Shown here piece by piece: positions 23,339 to 31,721 of a stretch of 32,518 nucleotides of DNA. The position numbers and the translations under genes are program-made. Source of the stretch: UBA1422 sp041859095 (GTDB lineage: Bacteria > Bacillota > Clostridia > Peptostreptococcales > Anaerovoracaceae); the NCBI GenBank assembly GCA_041859095.1, contig JBHEKY010000001.1:1-32518 (forward strand), given 5' to 3'. The stretch's first letter is position 1; each line of letters starts with the position of its first letter. The notes under the pieces were generated by a model, which was not told the origin of the DNA, did no database searches, and worked only from the letters and a program-made list of their open reading frames with translations.

Positions 23339-23369
23339 TTAGTATATACTAATTAGCGTCCTGGCGCAA
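23339..23369 (-). promoter_or_regulatory. Promoter and perfect palindrome of the trehalose operon
   Basis: On minus: TTGCGC (23364-23369), 17 bases, TATACT (23341-23346). The -10 lies inside TTAGTATATACTAA (23339-23352), a perfect 14-bp palindrome that could be an operator. Confidence 0.5.
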
Positions 23370-23409
23370 TTGGATTCTACGCTTTCTTTGTTCGTATCCC
23401 CTCATTTTG

Positions 23410-24246
23410 TTACTCGAAGGATAGTTCACTTCCAACGCCAATCGTTCCCACCCGAAACCGACTGCGAAGGAATGCTCTGCTGGCCTCGTCGGTACAATGA
23501 CAAGGGTAAATACTCCTCGGCTCGAAGGTCCTTATTTTGATTGCGGTGTCTTCCAGCCATGCCTGGTCTTTGGACTGCATATGAAATCCACCGATTACGG
23601 CTTCAAACGGTTTTCCGGGAAAGAGTTCTTTTGTGTAATCCATAATATTGATTAATCCACTGTGTGCGCAGCCATTGATAATGACTAAGCCATCCTTGCC
23701 ATCATATACTAAGGCAGAATCATCAGGAACAAAGTCAGGAATCATCATGTTATCTTGATTAGAAACCATTCCAATTGGTTCATTGGCTTCAGGGTTTGTT
23801 CGAGGAATGACTCCCAAAAAATATAATGAGTCTCCGATTTTTGTCAGTCCAACTACAGGAGTAACATCATAGTATATTTGTAAAGTGTCCCGGTCCATGG
23901 GCATGCCAATTTCTTCCAGCTCACCAGCATCGTTTCGCCACCATTTTTTCTCTAGGCATTTGGGATGCAAAATAACCGGAACTCGCTTGCCCTCTTTTCG
24001 GAGCAGTTTCCCCAATGCCGGGAGTCCATTGGTATGGTCATTATGTCCATGGGAGATAACCACAGCATTGATGTCGGTCAAGTCAATGCCCATTTTCCTG
24101 GCGTTGGAAAGAAATATCGGGGAAAACCCCGTATCAAATACCACCTTGGTGTCACCCGTTTCAACCAAGAAGCTCAGTCCCGATTCCCCAAGATAGGCTG
24201 TATCCAAGTTTGTAGTATTGTCCATTAAAACGGTTACCCTTACCAT
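23410..24246 (-). CDS. MBL-fold metallo-hydrolase (COG1237-like)
   Basis: 278 aa from the ATG at 24244-24246 with GGAGG six bases upstream; the frame runs on to 24288 without support. The metal site is H66, H68, D70 and H71 in SHGHNDHTNG, with later CAHSGLINIM and GGFHM histidines. It resembles the group often annotated as 7,8-dihydropterin-6-methyl-4-(beta-D-ribofuranosyl)-aminobenzene 5'-phosphate synthase-like, which is a loose family name in bacteria. The true substrate is unknown. It has its own promoter; trehalose operon transcription begins just after its end. Confidence 0.85.
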   Translation of the reverse strand: MVRVTVLMDNTTNLDTAYLGESGLSFLVETGDTKVVFDTGFSPIFLSNARKMGIDLTDINAVVISHGHNDHTNGLPALGKLLRKEGKRVPVILHPKCLEKKWWRNDAGELEEIGMPMDRDTLQIYYDVTPVVGLTKIGDSLYFLGVIPRTNPEANEPIGMVSNQDNMMIPDFVPDDSALVYDGKDGLVIINGCAHSGLINIMDYTKELFPGKPFEAVIGGFHMQSKDQAWLEDTAIKIRTFEPRSIYPCHCTDEASRAFLRSRFRVGTIGVGSELSFE

Positions 24247-24315
24247 ATCATTCCTCCCAACCATTGTTTTTCCTACTGTTACAAACATATCATAATTTCA
24301 ACACTGTGTCAGTTT

Positions 24316-24344
24316 ATTTTATTGATTACCACCCAAACTAACAA
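24316..24344 (-). promoter_or_regulatory. Promoter of the MBL-fold gene
   Basis: On minus: TTGTTA (24339-24344), 17 bases, TAAAAT (24316-24321). A second possible start uses CTGACA with TATGTT closer to the gene. Confidence 0.45.
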
Positions 24345-24356
24345 CAAAAAGATTAT

Positions 24357-24401
24357 ATAAAAAAGCAGGTCCCACGAGTAATTGATAGGGAACCTGCTTT
24401 C
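24357..24401 (-). terminator. Terminator after the sigma-54 activator gene
   Basis: GCAGGTTCCC and GGGACCTGC form a stem with one bulge and an 18-base loop, followed on minus by TTTTTTATAT. It lies 10-50 bases past the stop of the activator gene. Confidence 0.8.
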
Positions 24402-24410
24402 ATGCCGAGC

Positions 24411-25799
24411 TTATTCTCTTTTTATGCCTAGTTTATCCATTCTGAACTTTAGGGTCTGCCGCGGCATATCTAGAATTTGGGCAGCCAACGTAATGTTGCC
24501 TTTGCAGTGTGTCAAAATTTTGGTGATATGCTCTTTTTCGGTACTCTCGAGTAGGTACTTCAGTGGAATTCTTGAAGTTTCAAAAAAATCCTTACCTGGT
24601 TCCTCCTCATCCTTTGAAATCATGGCATTCAGGTGTTCTACCAAATAGATCGGTAGATTTTTGTTGGTCAACTCATTTGTATCCGCCATGCTAACCATAG
24701 ATTCCACCACATGCCTCAGTTCTCTGACATTGCCTGGCCACGAATATTTCATAAGTGTTTGCTGCAAATTTGGTGACAGTCCTTTAATGGTCTTACCAAA
24801 TTTATGGTTAAATTGGTTTAGGAAATATTCAATATATACCGGGATGTCTTCTTTCCGCTCTCGGATGGGACTTAGATAGAGCATTCTGCCACTAAATCGG
24901 TAAAACAAATCTTCTCTTAATAGATTTTCTTGGATTAACTGCATTGGGTTTTTGTTAACAGCAACAATCACTTTTACATTTACATTTTTTTCGACCGAGC
25001 CACCCACGGGGCGAATTTTGCCATCTTGAATAACCCGCAACAACTTAGCCTGCATATATAGTGGCATTGAGTTTAATTCATCAAGAAATAGAAACCCATT
25101 GTCTGCCAACTCAAATAAACCGACTTTGTTTTCAGCACCGGTGAAGGCTCCCTTTGTAGTGCCGAACAGTATTGACTCAAACAAATTTTCTGGTATTGCG
25201 GCACAATTTTGTGTTATTAATTTGTGGCGGCGTTGTGGATTTGCCTGCACGATGGCTTCTGTAAATAACTCTTTCCCTGTCCCGGTTTCTCCATAAATCA
25301 GTACCGGGTCATCATTCAATGCAAAAACCTTAATTTTTTTAATGTTTTCGATCATTTCTCGGTTGATTGTAATGATAGAACTCGCCGAAGCCATGGTATT
25401 TGTCTGCAAGGCCATTTCACGTGGAAACTTGTATACATTAATGTTTTTCTCAATCATTTCTATATCACCAATAGATGTTATAGTATGCGACAATTCCAAC
25501 GCTGCTTCGATTTCCCCAAACCGTATAATTGGAATTGTGACGCTTTTCGCATTATATACGTTGCCGCACACATCTATATGGGTCTGCCCTTCACATACGA
25601 TTAGTTTGCCTGTCTTGAGGCATCGCATGATTGTGCTCTCTTGTGGACATAAATTCGGGTATACATCAAAGTATTTATGTCCAAGAAAACTTCCAACTAC
25701 TTTGCCTGACCCATCGCTAAATTGTTGATTATGCCGATTGGTATATGTTATTACAAAATCTTTGTCTACTATCATCATTGCATCGACTAAACTTAGCAT
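24411..25799 (-). CDS. PAS-domain sigma-54-dependent transcriptional activator
   Basis: 462 aa. The chosen ATG (25797-25799) has GGAG seven bases upstream; a TTG two codons earlier is too close to it. Residues about 1-110 form a PAS sensor domain (VDAMMIVDKDFVITYTNRH, CPQESTIMRCL). Residues about 130-350 are the AAA+ domain with Walker A GETGTGKE, the sigma-54-contacting GAFTGA loop, Walker B GFLFLDELNSM and the WPGNVRELRHVV motif. The C-terminus (about 425-460) is a Fis-type helix-turn-helix NITLAAQILDMPRQTLKFRMDKLG. It resembles RocR-like activators of amino-acid or amine catabolism. A perfect sigma-54 promoter lies about 2.9 kb away, in front of the Rrf2-adhesin operon just upstream, so that operon is the prime candidate target. 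The ligand is unknown. Confidence 0.95.
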   Translation of the reverse strand: MLSLVDAMMIVDKDFVITYTNRHNQQFSDGSGKVVGSFLGHKYFDVYPNLCPQESTIMRCLKTGKLIVCEGQTHIDVCGNVYNAKSVTIPIIRFGEIEAALELSHTITSIGDIEMIEKNINVYKFPREMALQTNTMASASSIITINREMIENIKKIKVFALNDDPVLIYGETGTGKELFTEAIVQANPQRRHKLITQNCAAIPENLFESILFGTTKGAFTGAENKVGLFELADNGFLFLDELNSMPLYMQAKLLRVIQDGKIRPVGGSVEKNVNVKVIVAVNKNPMQLIQENLLREDLFYRFSGRMLYLSPIRERKEDIPVYIEYFLNQFNHKFGKTIKGLSPNLQQTLMKYSWPGNVRELRHVVESMVSMADTNELTNKNLPIYLVEHLNAMISKDEEEPGKDFFETSRIPLKYLLESTEKEHITKILTHCKGNITLAAQILDMPRQTLKFRMDKLGIKRE

Positions 25800-26158
25800 T
25801 TTCAAACTCCGTACGATGAATCAAAGTAATAACCCTCCCATATAACATGCATATGGCAATAAATATTATACAATATTCATGCAAAATAAATACAAAAATC
25901 ATTACGATATGAAACATTATTTTGAATGATTTTATTCCATATCGCACAAATTCACAGCACGCCGGGAATAGTGGTTCATCAGGACTTTTTATGTATTTGA
26001 ATCCAGATGGCTATCCCCAGTATGCTGCACAATTCAAGACTATAATATTATCTGCAATCCTAAGTTTTCCATTTCTTTATGGTACTTGGTGGGGAACCAA
26101 ACACAAGTAAATAATTATACTTCGTTTCGGATTTCAGATAATAGGGCATAATCTTGAT
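25800..26158 (-). promoter_or_regulatory. Gene-free stretch holding the activator promoter and an inverted repeat
   Basis: The 359-base gap is AT-rich. A TATAAT -10 for the activator is at 25865-25870 (minus) with only a weak -35. Further up, CGATATG (25905-25911) and CATATCG (25938-25944) form a 7-bp inverted repeat, with an inner CATT/AATG pairing, placed upstream of the promoter. A 62-codon plus-strand frame (25922-26110) has no ribosome site. No clear terminator follows the adhesin gene. Confidence 0.45.
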
Positions 26159-28099
26159 TTATCGAATCGCCTTGTGATCAATGCGTATCCCTATCATAAC
26201 CGTTATACTCAGAAGCAATAGGAATAAGAAGAATGGAATGAGCATTCCGTTATCTCCTGTCTCCGGCGGTGTAACTCCAGCTGCCACTGTTCTTTGGTCG
26301 CTGGATACTTCAACACCATCGCTGAAGATGTCATACATTGTCGCGTTAACCTTATCTCCGCCTTTGAGTTGGTAGCCTTTCGGGAGGTGTACCGACCATT
26401 TTCTGTCTGCTGCCACATAGGTTTCTACTTTGGTACCATTGGGAAGGGTAACAATAACGGAAAAATTCGGTTGGCCTGTCCCACTGATGGTATCATCTGT
26501 TGAAATAATGCTGTTCATCATGACACGAAGATACCATTTTGCGTACATCGTCGAATCTTGAATAACCGGTGCATTCAAGGCAAAACGTTCACTAAAATTA
26601 CTATTAGTAAACCATCCTGCCAATGTGTACCCCGGCCTAACCGTCGATATCGGCTGTGTAATCAGATTCCCGAATCTAACATTCTGGTTTGGTACTATGG
26701 AGCCACCGTTCTCTTCAATAGTAATATTGTATAAGGTCTCGCCATAATGAACCAAAAGTCCGTCATATCGACCGTTTGAGGTGCTCAGAATATCTCTACC
26801 GTTGGAAGAATCCGTCTTCCCCACCGCGACCAGATGGCCATTGGCATCTTTTGTAACTCGATAAAGATACTCGTCACCAGGTGCTCTGACATAAGTGACA
26901 TCGGAGACACTTCCAGCTGCGGTTATTTTGGCTATTAGCGCTTGGTTACCTTCCGCCGCATCCGCGAATACGAAGGATGTACCTACTGCCACATACCCAC
27001 CGTCCGAATCCACCATGATATCTTTCAGATATGGTACGTTACCTGCCGTAAAAGCCCTATTCCATTGGACTGCTCCGTTACCACCAAACTTGGCAATCAG
27101 TGCGGTGGCGTTTCCACTCACTTCTCCTGTAGTGATATCCCCACCCATGACTGATGTCCTACCAGCCACAACGAAACCGCCGTCCGCCGTGGCGGCGATG
27201 CCAAAAAAATCATCATATCCCGTAGAACCGAAGAGATTGTTCCAAACCGGACTACCAGAAGCATTAAATTTAACCAGTAAACCATCTTGTGCCATAACCC
27301 CTCCCGGGCTTGGATCTGTAATCTCGCCACCTGTATTTGTCCCTGACCCTAAATTGTTCGAGACTACCGAAGTTCCAGCGGCGACAAACCCACCATCGCT
27401 TGTTTGAATGACCCCATAAAACCTGTCGCTTTCATTAGAACCGAATAAATTGTCCCACTGTATGTTTATATTTCCGACTATGTCTCCGGTTCCGTCAAAT
27501 TTGACGATATATCCATCTGGTTCATTTCCGCTTCCGTTGTTCGTGTCTTGAATTGCACCATTTGCGGAAGACGTGGAATTACCAACCGCCAGGAATCCAC
27601 CGTCAGTTGTAAGAATCAGATCACTGTATGAATCATTGCCATTGCCACCCACTAGTTTATTCCAAATAATGTGCCCATCTGAACCTAGCTTCACAATCCA
27701 TCCATCCGAACCTCCATAGGAAGTATCTGTCACATCACCGCTATTAGAGGAGTATGAGTAACCGACTGCCAGCAAAGAACCATCTGCAAGTTGCACCACG
27801 CCCGCCAGACTGTCGGTTGCAGTACCGCCTATTTGCTTTTTCCAGACCACAGTGCCCCTCTCATCCATTTTGACGATTATGGCATCATTGCCGATTACAC
27901 CTACAGATACAGTTCCTCCATCATTGGTGGCAACGACATCGTTCAGTTGATCGTTTGATGCTCCCCCCACAAGCCGATCCCATCCCTTGTCAGGGAAGTA
28001 GCCTGTATCGGCAAAAGAGGTTGAAGCACCAGAAATGCAGACGACAAGGCATACCAAAACAGCCAGCAACATCCTAGACTTGTGTTTATTACGTTTCAT
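26159..28099 (-). CDS. Cell-wall-anchored surface protein with seven DGG repeats, InlB-type repeat and PPxTG sorting signal
   Basis: 646 aa. A signal peptide (cut predicted after A30) is followed by seven repeats, about residues 40-470. Each carries a D-x-DGG-x-x-AVG core and ends in a W/V-N-x-L-type strand, probably blades of a beta-propeller. Next come one Listeria-Bacteroides (InlB B) repeat (about 475-540, GGSIVPNQNV, PGYTLAGWFT, MYAKW) and a small Ig-like domain (about 545-605). The C-terminus is PPETG (611-615), a hydrophobic helix and a basic tail: a sortase signal of the (S/P)PxTG kind used by Clostridioides difficile sortase rather than LPxTG. It is likely an adhesin. GGAGG is seven bases before the ATG; the gene follows Rrf2 by 58 bases, probably in one sigma-54-driven transcript. 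Confidence 0.85.
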   Translation of the reverse strand: MKRNKHKSRMLLAVLVCLVVCISGASTSFADTGYFPDKGWDRLVGGASNDQLNDVVATNDGGTVSVGVIGNDAIIVKMDERGTVVWKKQIGGTATDSLAGVVQLADGSLLAVGYSYSSNSGDVTDTSYGGSDGWIVKLGSDGHIIWNKLVGGNGNDSYSDLILTTDGGFLAVGNSTSSANGAIQDTNNGSGNEPDGYIVKFDGTGDIVGNINIQWDNLFGSNESDRFYGVIQTSDGGFVAAGTSVVSNNLGSGTNTGGEITDPSPGGVMAQDGLLVKFNASGSPVWNNLFGSTGYDDFFGIAATADGGFVVAGRTSVMGGDITTGEVSGNATALIAKFGGNGAVQWNRAFTAGNVPYLKDIMVDSDGGYVAVGTSFVFADAAEGNQALIAKITAAGSVSDVTYVRAPGDEYLYRVTKDANGHLVAVGKTDSSNGRDILSTSNGRYDGLLVHYGETLYNITIEENGGSIVPNQNVRFGNLITQPISTVRPGYTLAGWFTNSNFSERFALNAPVIQDSTMYAKWYLRVMMNSIISTDDTISGTGQPNFSVIVTLPNGTKVETYVAADRKWSVHLPKGYQLKGGDKVNATMYDIFSDGVEVSSDQRTVAAGVTPPETGDNGMLIPFFLFLLLLSITVMIGIRIDHKAIR

Positions 28100-28157
28100 T
28101 TTATTACCTCCATATACAATTGCGTTTATCGAGGCCTCCCCCTGGAGTTTTTAATCT

Positions 28158-28574
28158 CTAAAAAAGACTTGCCAGTGTGTTTTTTGATAACTCCTGGCCT
28201 ATGACCGAGTTAATTCGGCTCATTTCATCACGAATCCCATATAAATCAAAGTACTCACTAAGACTCTCGCAGGGGATAGAATTGCTTAGGAAGTTGTTCA
28301 CGTTCTTTTGACCATGTAGCGCTTTCACCAAATCATAAATCGTAGCCGTTTCAAGATCCATGATCAATGTATATCCCCCGCATACATCTCCCCGCCCTCG
28401 CGACGACTTAATATATCCCGCTCTTCTGAGCTGCCGTAGCACTTTGAGCAACATCGGCTGCGGAATATCGACCATCTTGACAATAGCTGATGAGTTAAGA
28501 AAGTGGCTTTCGTTATGATACATTGCCTGCAAGATCATTAAGCTATAGCCCGTAAGCTTGGAAAACTGAAACAT
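28158..28574 (-). CDS. Rrf2 family transcriptional regulator
   Basis: 138 aa from the ATG at 28572-28574, which has AAGGAG eight bases upstream; the longer frame to 28676 would include the 5' leader. It has an Rrf2-type winged helix: residues 1-60 with SSAIVKMVDIPQPMLLKVLRQLRRAGYI and the wing SRGRGDVCGGYTL. Only two cysteines, C65 and C102, are present, so the three-cysteine cluster site of IscR/NsrR is incomplete and it may sense redox in another way or not bind a cluster. First gene behind the sigma-54 promoter and directly upstream of the adhesin gene, which it may control. Confidence 0.88.
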   Translation of the reverse strand: MFQFSKLTGYSLMILQAMYHNESHFLNSSAIVKMVDIPQPMLLKVLRQLRRAGYIKSSRGRGDVCGGYTLIMDLETATIYDLVKALHGQKNVNNFLSNSIPCESLSEYFDLYGIRDEMSRINSVIGQELSKNTLASLF

Positions 28575-28697
28575 TTCATTGACTCCTTTCTTCAATATTG
28601 TTTGACCAGTCAAGCGGAGAGTGGTTTTCCAAAGCTTAAGATAAAAGATTTGATTTCCATCCCCGTTGTTTAACATGGCTAATCAAGATTTATATAA

Positions 28698-28714
28698 AGC
28701 AATTATCGTGCCAA
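28698..28714 (-). promoter_or_regulatory. Sigma-54 (RpoN) promoter of the rrf2-adhesin operon
   Basis: On minus TTGGCACGATAATTGCT matches the sigma-54 consensus YTGGCACGN4TTGCW at every fixed position. Transcription would start near 28687, about 115 bases before the Rrf2 start codon. Confidence 0.9.
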
Positions 28715-28804
28715 CAGATTTCATGGAAAATATCTTTGAAATTTCAGTGTTTTTTTGTTTTGACATCAGAACCTGACTGCGATTATCGGCCGGGTTTATG
28801 CGAA

Positions 28805-28853
28805 CCGACGATATGTTGTCGGCATATTTTCGAAAATGCCAATATCTTGTCGC
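28805..28853 (-). promoter_or_regulatory. Two dyad elements, candidate enhancer sites of the sigma-54 activator
   Basis: On minus, GCGACAAGATATTGGCAT (28836-28853) and CCGACAACATATCGTCGG (28805-28822, 5-bp perfect arms CCGAC/GTCGG) share CGACAANATAT and lie 31 bp apart centre to centre, about three helical turns. They are about 125 and 155 bp upstream of the predicted start, typical of sigma-54 activator sites. Between them is a further palindrome, TTTTCGAAAA. Confidence 0.5.
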
Positions 28854-28924
28854 TCTAAATTGCCTCACAACCACACTGGCTAATATTCGGTGGTTTCTTG
28901 TGATTTAATAAAATTTCCGGAAAT

Positions 28925-28972
28925 AAAAAAGCACCTGCGGCTTTGATTAAAAATCATATTCCACAAGTACTT
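28925..28972 (-). terminator. Terminator after the acyltransferase gene
   Basis: On minus AAGTACTTGTGG pairs with CCGCAGGTGCTT (some G-U pairs), with an inner TGATT/AATCA stem, followed by TTTTTTATTT. It lies about 25 bases past the stop. The remaining parts of the 28575-28998 gap are the sigma-54 promoter and dyads described separately. Confidence 0.8.
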
Positions 28973-28998
28973 ATCTATCCCTTACCGGCACTATTTAC

Positions 28999-30180
28999 TT
29001 ATATTCCAATACATTTAAATACATCCAAATATTTTACGGCACTCCGTCTGATATCTGTTCGAACCTCATAGGACTTGCCATTTTCTGTACTAAAGACAAG
29101 CACCTTGGGGCCGTGGATAGACATCCCATTTATTTCATGCCACGGAAATACGTGTTTCTCTCCGTTGGCTTCCACCAATTCAATTCGATCTCCAAAAACC
29201 TCCAGCACACCCTTCCCCATAAGCTTTTGATCCGCTGCCCGTTCCACCAAGTACATTTCCTGTGATGCATCCCGAAAAAAAGGTGCACTTTCCCCACTGG
29301 ATATATATTCCTGCACTTTTGATTTCATACTAGTTCCCTGCCATTGAAACCATTCTAACACATTGGCATATGGCGGAAGAGATCCATCGTCCATTTCAAA
29401 TGTTCCAAAAACAGTATAGCGTAGGTGCAGTCCGCAACAACATGAAAATGTATCTCCTTTGCTTGTCAATGTCCCAAGACCCCCACAATGAGGGCAAAGA
29501 TAAAGTGCTAATTCTAAATCCTCAGCAAGATTCTTCCCTCGATATGCCACGGGATTATGCTTTTGATCTTCGTAGGCATTGACATACAAATCCTTTCTAA
29601 TCGCCTCTCCCAGCTCGTCAGCACTCATCATCCCAATCTGTTCACTGCTATAGACAGCGACCACATTACTTTTCAGTTTTCCACGTCTGTAATATTTGGC
29701 CCAACGGGGTTTGGTCAAGTATCCTCCCTGAATATGATAGGTCACTAAGGTAACCCCAGTCTTCTTCACTAGTTTGCCCACGGAATCTGGAATGTCAACC
29801 GTTTCGCCACTCCAGGTACGATTCCCCTCTGGAAAAATACATACACTGTCTCCCCCACGCAGTTTTTGTAGTATTCGTTTGGTTGAGGCTACTTCGGTGG
29901 TCGACTTTAGACGGGGTATGGGATCAGCCAACGCAACAAGCAAACGACTTACAAACCCCTTGCGAAAAATATGGTCACTGGCAAGGTAATGAAGTAGCAT
30001 CGGAAAGCTGGTACCAAGAATCATCGGATCATAATTGGTGGTATGGTTTGACAAAACCAGGCAAGGTGTTTTCAAGGGCTGAGCAGGCTGCGTTATCATG
30101 TTGAATTTCAATGGAAGAAATATCTTAAAAAACGTTATAAAAGTTAGAAATACCGGTCGACGATGTAAAAGTGCCCGCAT
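28999..30180 (-). CDS. PlsC-type lysophospholipid acyltransferase with C-terminal zinc ribbon
   Basis: 393 aa from the ATG at 30178-30180, two bases after the MFS stop, with AAGGAAAGGG upstream; the frame extends into the MFS gene without support. The acyltransferase domain (about 10-200) has HX4D as H46-D51 in SNHTTNYDP and FPEGNRTWSG at 116-125, typical of 1-acylglycerol-phosphate acyltransferases. After it comes a CPHCG...CCCG zinc ribbon (about 229-250) and a C-terminal beta-rich part (about 330-390) resembling a PH-like or GRAM-like domain. It should acylate a lysophospholipid or related glycerolipid at the membrane. It is co-transcribed with the transporter. Confidence 0.88.
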   Translation of the reverse strand: MRALLHRRPVFLTFITFFKIFLPLKFNMITQPAQPLKTPCLVLSNHTTNYDPMILGTSFPMLLHYLASDHIFRKGFVSRLLVALADPIPRLKSTTEVASTKRILQKLRGGDSVCIFPEGNRTWSGETVDIPDSVGKLVKKTGVTLVTYHIQGGYLTKPRWAKYYRRGKLKSNVVAVYSSEQIGMMSADELGEAIRKDLYVNAYEDQKHNPVAYRGKNLAEDLELALYLCPHCGGLGTLTSKGDTFSCCCGLHLRYTVFGTFEMDDGSLPPYANVLEWFQWQGTSMKSKVQEYISSGESAPFFRDASQEMYLVERAADQKLMGKGVLEVFGDRIELVEANGEKHVFPWHEINGMSIHGPKVLVFSTENGKSYEVRTDIRRSAVKYLDVFKCIGI

Positions 30181-30182
30181 GT

Positions 30183-31490
30183 CTAAACCCTTTCCTTTTT
30201 TACAAAAAGAAGCAAGCATAACCCTACCACGAGAAATAACATGACGGAACCGATGGCCCATAAAAGCCCTAACTGTTCTGCTTCAAGACTATCAAACCCA
30301 TGATTCACATACCAGTTATGTGCGCGGAAAGATATGGTGCCAAACACAAGGGGACCGACGAAGGTAGATGTCCGGCCAGCGACGGAAAGGAAGCCATAAA
30401 ACTCCGCCGTCTTGCCGGCTGGCGCCAGTTGGCTAACCATAGCGCGACTAATCGCCTGTGCTCCAGTAAGGAAAAAGCCTACGGCAATTCCTACCACATA
30501 AAACTGTACAATGCCATCGATGAAATACAAGCATGACACTGCAGTAATGAGTAATAGGAGGGAACTGGCGATTGCGTCCCTACTGTTTTTTCGGTCAGAA
30601 TACAAACCAAAAAGCAACGCCCCAAACGTGCCTGATATGTGAATGATAATAACAAATACAATCAACTCTACCTGCCCCATTCCATAAAGAGTAGCGCCGA
30701 TGATTGCAGCGAAATCCATCAACATCATGATGCCATCGTTATATACCAAATATGCAATCATATATTTTATGAATTCTTTGTACTTTTTTACAGCTCGGAA
30801 GGTGCCAAGAAGGTTTCGAAATGCCAGTCGAATTAAGCTCGTGCCGGGGTCAATTGCAGCTTCATGTCTATGCTCCACCGTCCAAAGGTATGCAGGGATC
30901 GATGCAAGGAGGTAAACGCCTGCAGTCATCAAGAAAGCATAAGGAACCACCTGATTGCCTATCAACTGAATCGGCACAAGCACAAGAACCAGCGCAACGA
31001 CACCCCCAATCATACCAAACGCCCAGCCTTTTCCTGAGACTGACCCAATGGTTTTGGGGGTTGATACATCCACCAATAGCGCGTCATAGAAAACCTGTGC
31101 CCCCCGATAACCGATTTCTGCAAGGATAAAAAATAGCATTCCCTGGAACACATCTCCTTCTCCCACAAAAAACAATGCCGCAGTGAAGACGATGGCCAAT
31201 AGACTGAACCCAGTCAGAAATTTCTTTTTTGATTGTGTGAAGTCCGCTACAGTTCCCAGAACGGGTGAGATTACCGCTACAATGATGGCTGCAATTGCAA
31301 TAGAGATACCCCAGAGCCTTGTTCCCTCTGCACCACCTACCACGACATTCTTAAAAAAAGCGGAGTAAACGGCAAGGAGAACCACCGATGCGTAGGCGGA
31401 ATTGCCGAAATCATAGGCATACCAGGACCATCTGGATTTTCTGGAAACCGCACTGCCTGTTGCCGCCTCCGAATGCAATTGTGTTTTCAT
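30183..31490 (-). CDS. MFS transporter, UMF1/Atg22-like
   Basis: 435 aa from the ATG at 31488-31490 with GAGGAAAAT before it. The N-terminus WSWYAYDFGNSAYASVVLLAVY is the family hallmark, followed by about 12 hydrophobic segments. Members are related to yeast vacuolar Atg22 and are mostly of unknown substrate in bacteria. The gene runs directly into the PlsC gene with a 2-base gap, a pairing that suggests a lipid or lipid-precursor role, but that is inference from context. Confidence 0.9.
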   Translation of the reverse strand: MKTQLHSEAATGSAVSRKSRWSWYAYDFGNSAYASVVLLAVYSAFFKNVVVGGAEGTRLWGISIAIAAIIVAVISPVLGTVADFTQSKKKFLTGFSLLAIVFTAALFFVGEGDVFQGMLFFILAEIGYRGAQVFYDALLVDVSTPKTIGSVSGKGWAFGMIGGVVALVLVLVPIQLIGNQVVPYAFLMTAGVYLLASIPAYLWTVEHRHEAAIDPGTSLIRLAFRNLLGTFRAVKKYKEFIKYMIAYLVYNDGIMMLMDFAAIIGATLYGMGQVELIVFVIIIHISGTFGALLFGLYSDRKNSRDAIASSLLLLITAVSCLYFIDGIVQFYVVGIAVGFFLTGAQAISRAMVSQLAPAGKTAEFYGFLSVAGRTSTFVGPLVFGTISFRAHNWYVNHGFDSLEAEQLGLLWAIGSVMLFLVVGLCLLLFVKKERV

Positions 31491-31721
31491 ATTTTCCTCA
31501 ACAAAATAACAGCAATGTTGATAACGACGGATATAATAACGAAGTAGCAGCAATATAATACGCTACAGCAATTATTTTATTCTATCCGTAAGGTATTTTC
31601 AAGATGTATTCCAGCTGTGGCATTGCCCTTTGCATCACTTTTTAACTTGTATCGGTGGACTAATCCTATTGAAGTCCTTTCTATTTTTCTAGATACGTTC
31701 TGGTTGGTTTGACATGCAGCT
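31491..31721. other. Intergenic stretch with three CAGCAAT repeats
   Basis: Between the HD-GYP stop and the MFS start. CAGCAAT occurs on plus at 31510, 31548 and 31566. No clear terminator or promoter was seen, and the 81-codon minus frame over 31577-31822 has no recognisable product. Confidence 0.3.

Noticed and set aside
25922..26110. 62-codon plus-strand open frame with a hydrophobic C-terminus
   Set aside because: No ribosome site or promoter, no family match, and it lies across the activator control region.
28805..28822. Rrf2 operator reading of the CCGAC/GTCGG dyad
   Set aside because: Not excluded, but its position about 125 bp upstream of a sigma-54 start and its pairing with a second related site fit an enhancer site better than a repressor operator.
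28683..28874. 63-codon minus-strand open frame
   Set aside because: It covers the sigma-54 promoter and dyads, lacks a ribosome site and has no recognisable product.
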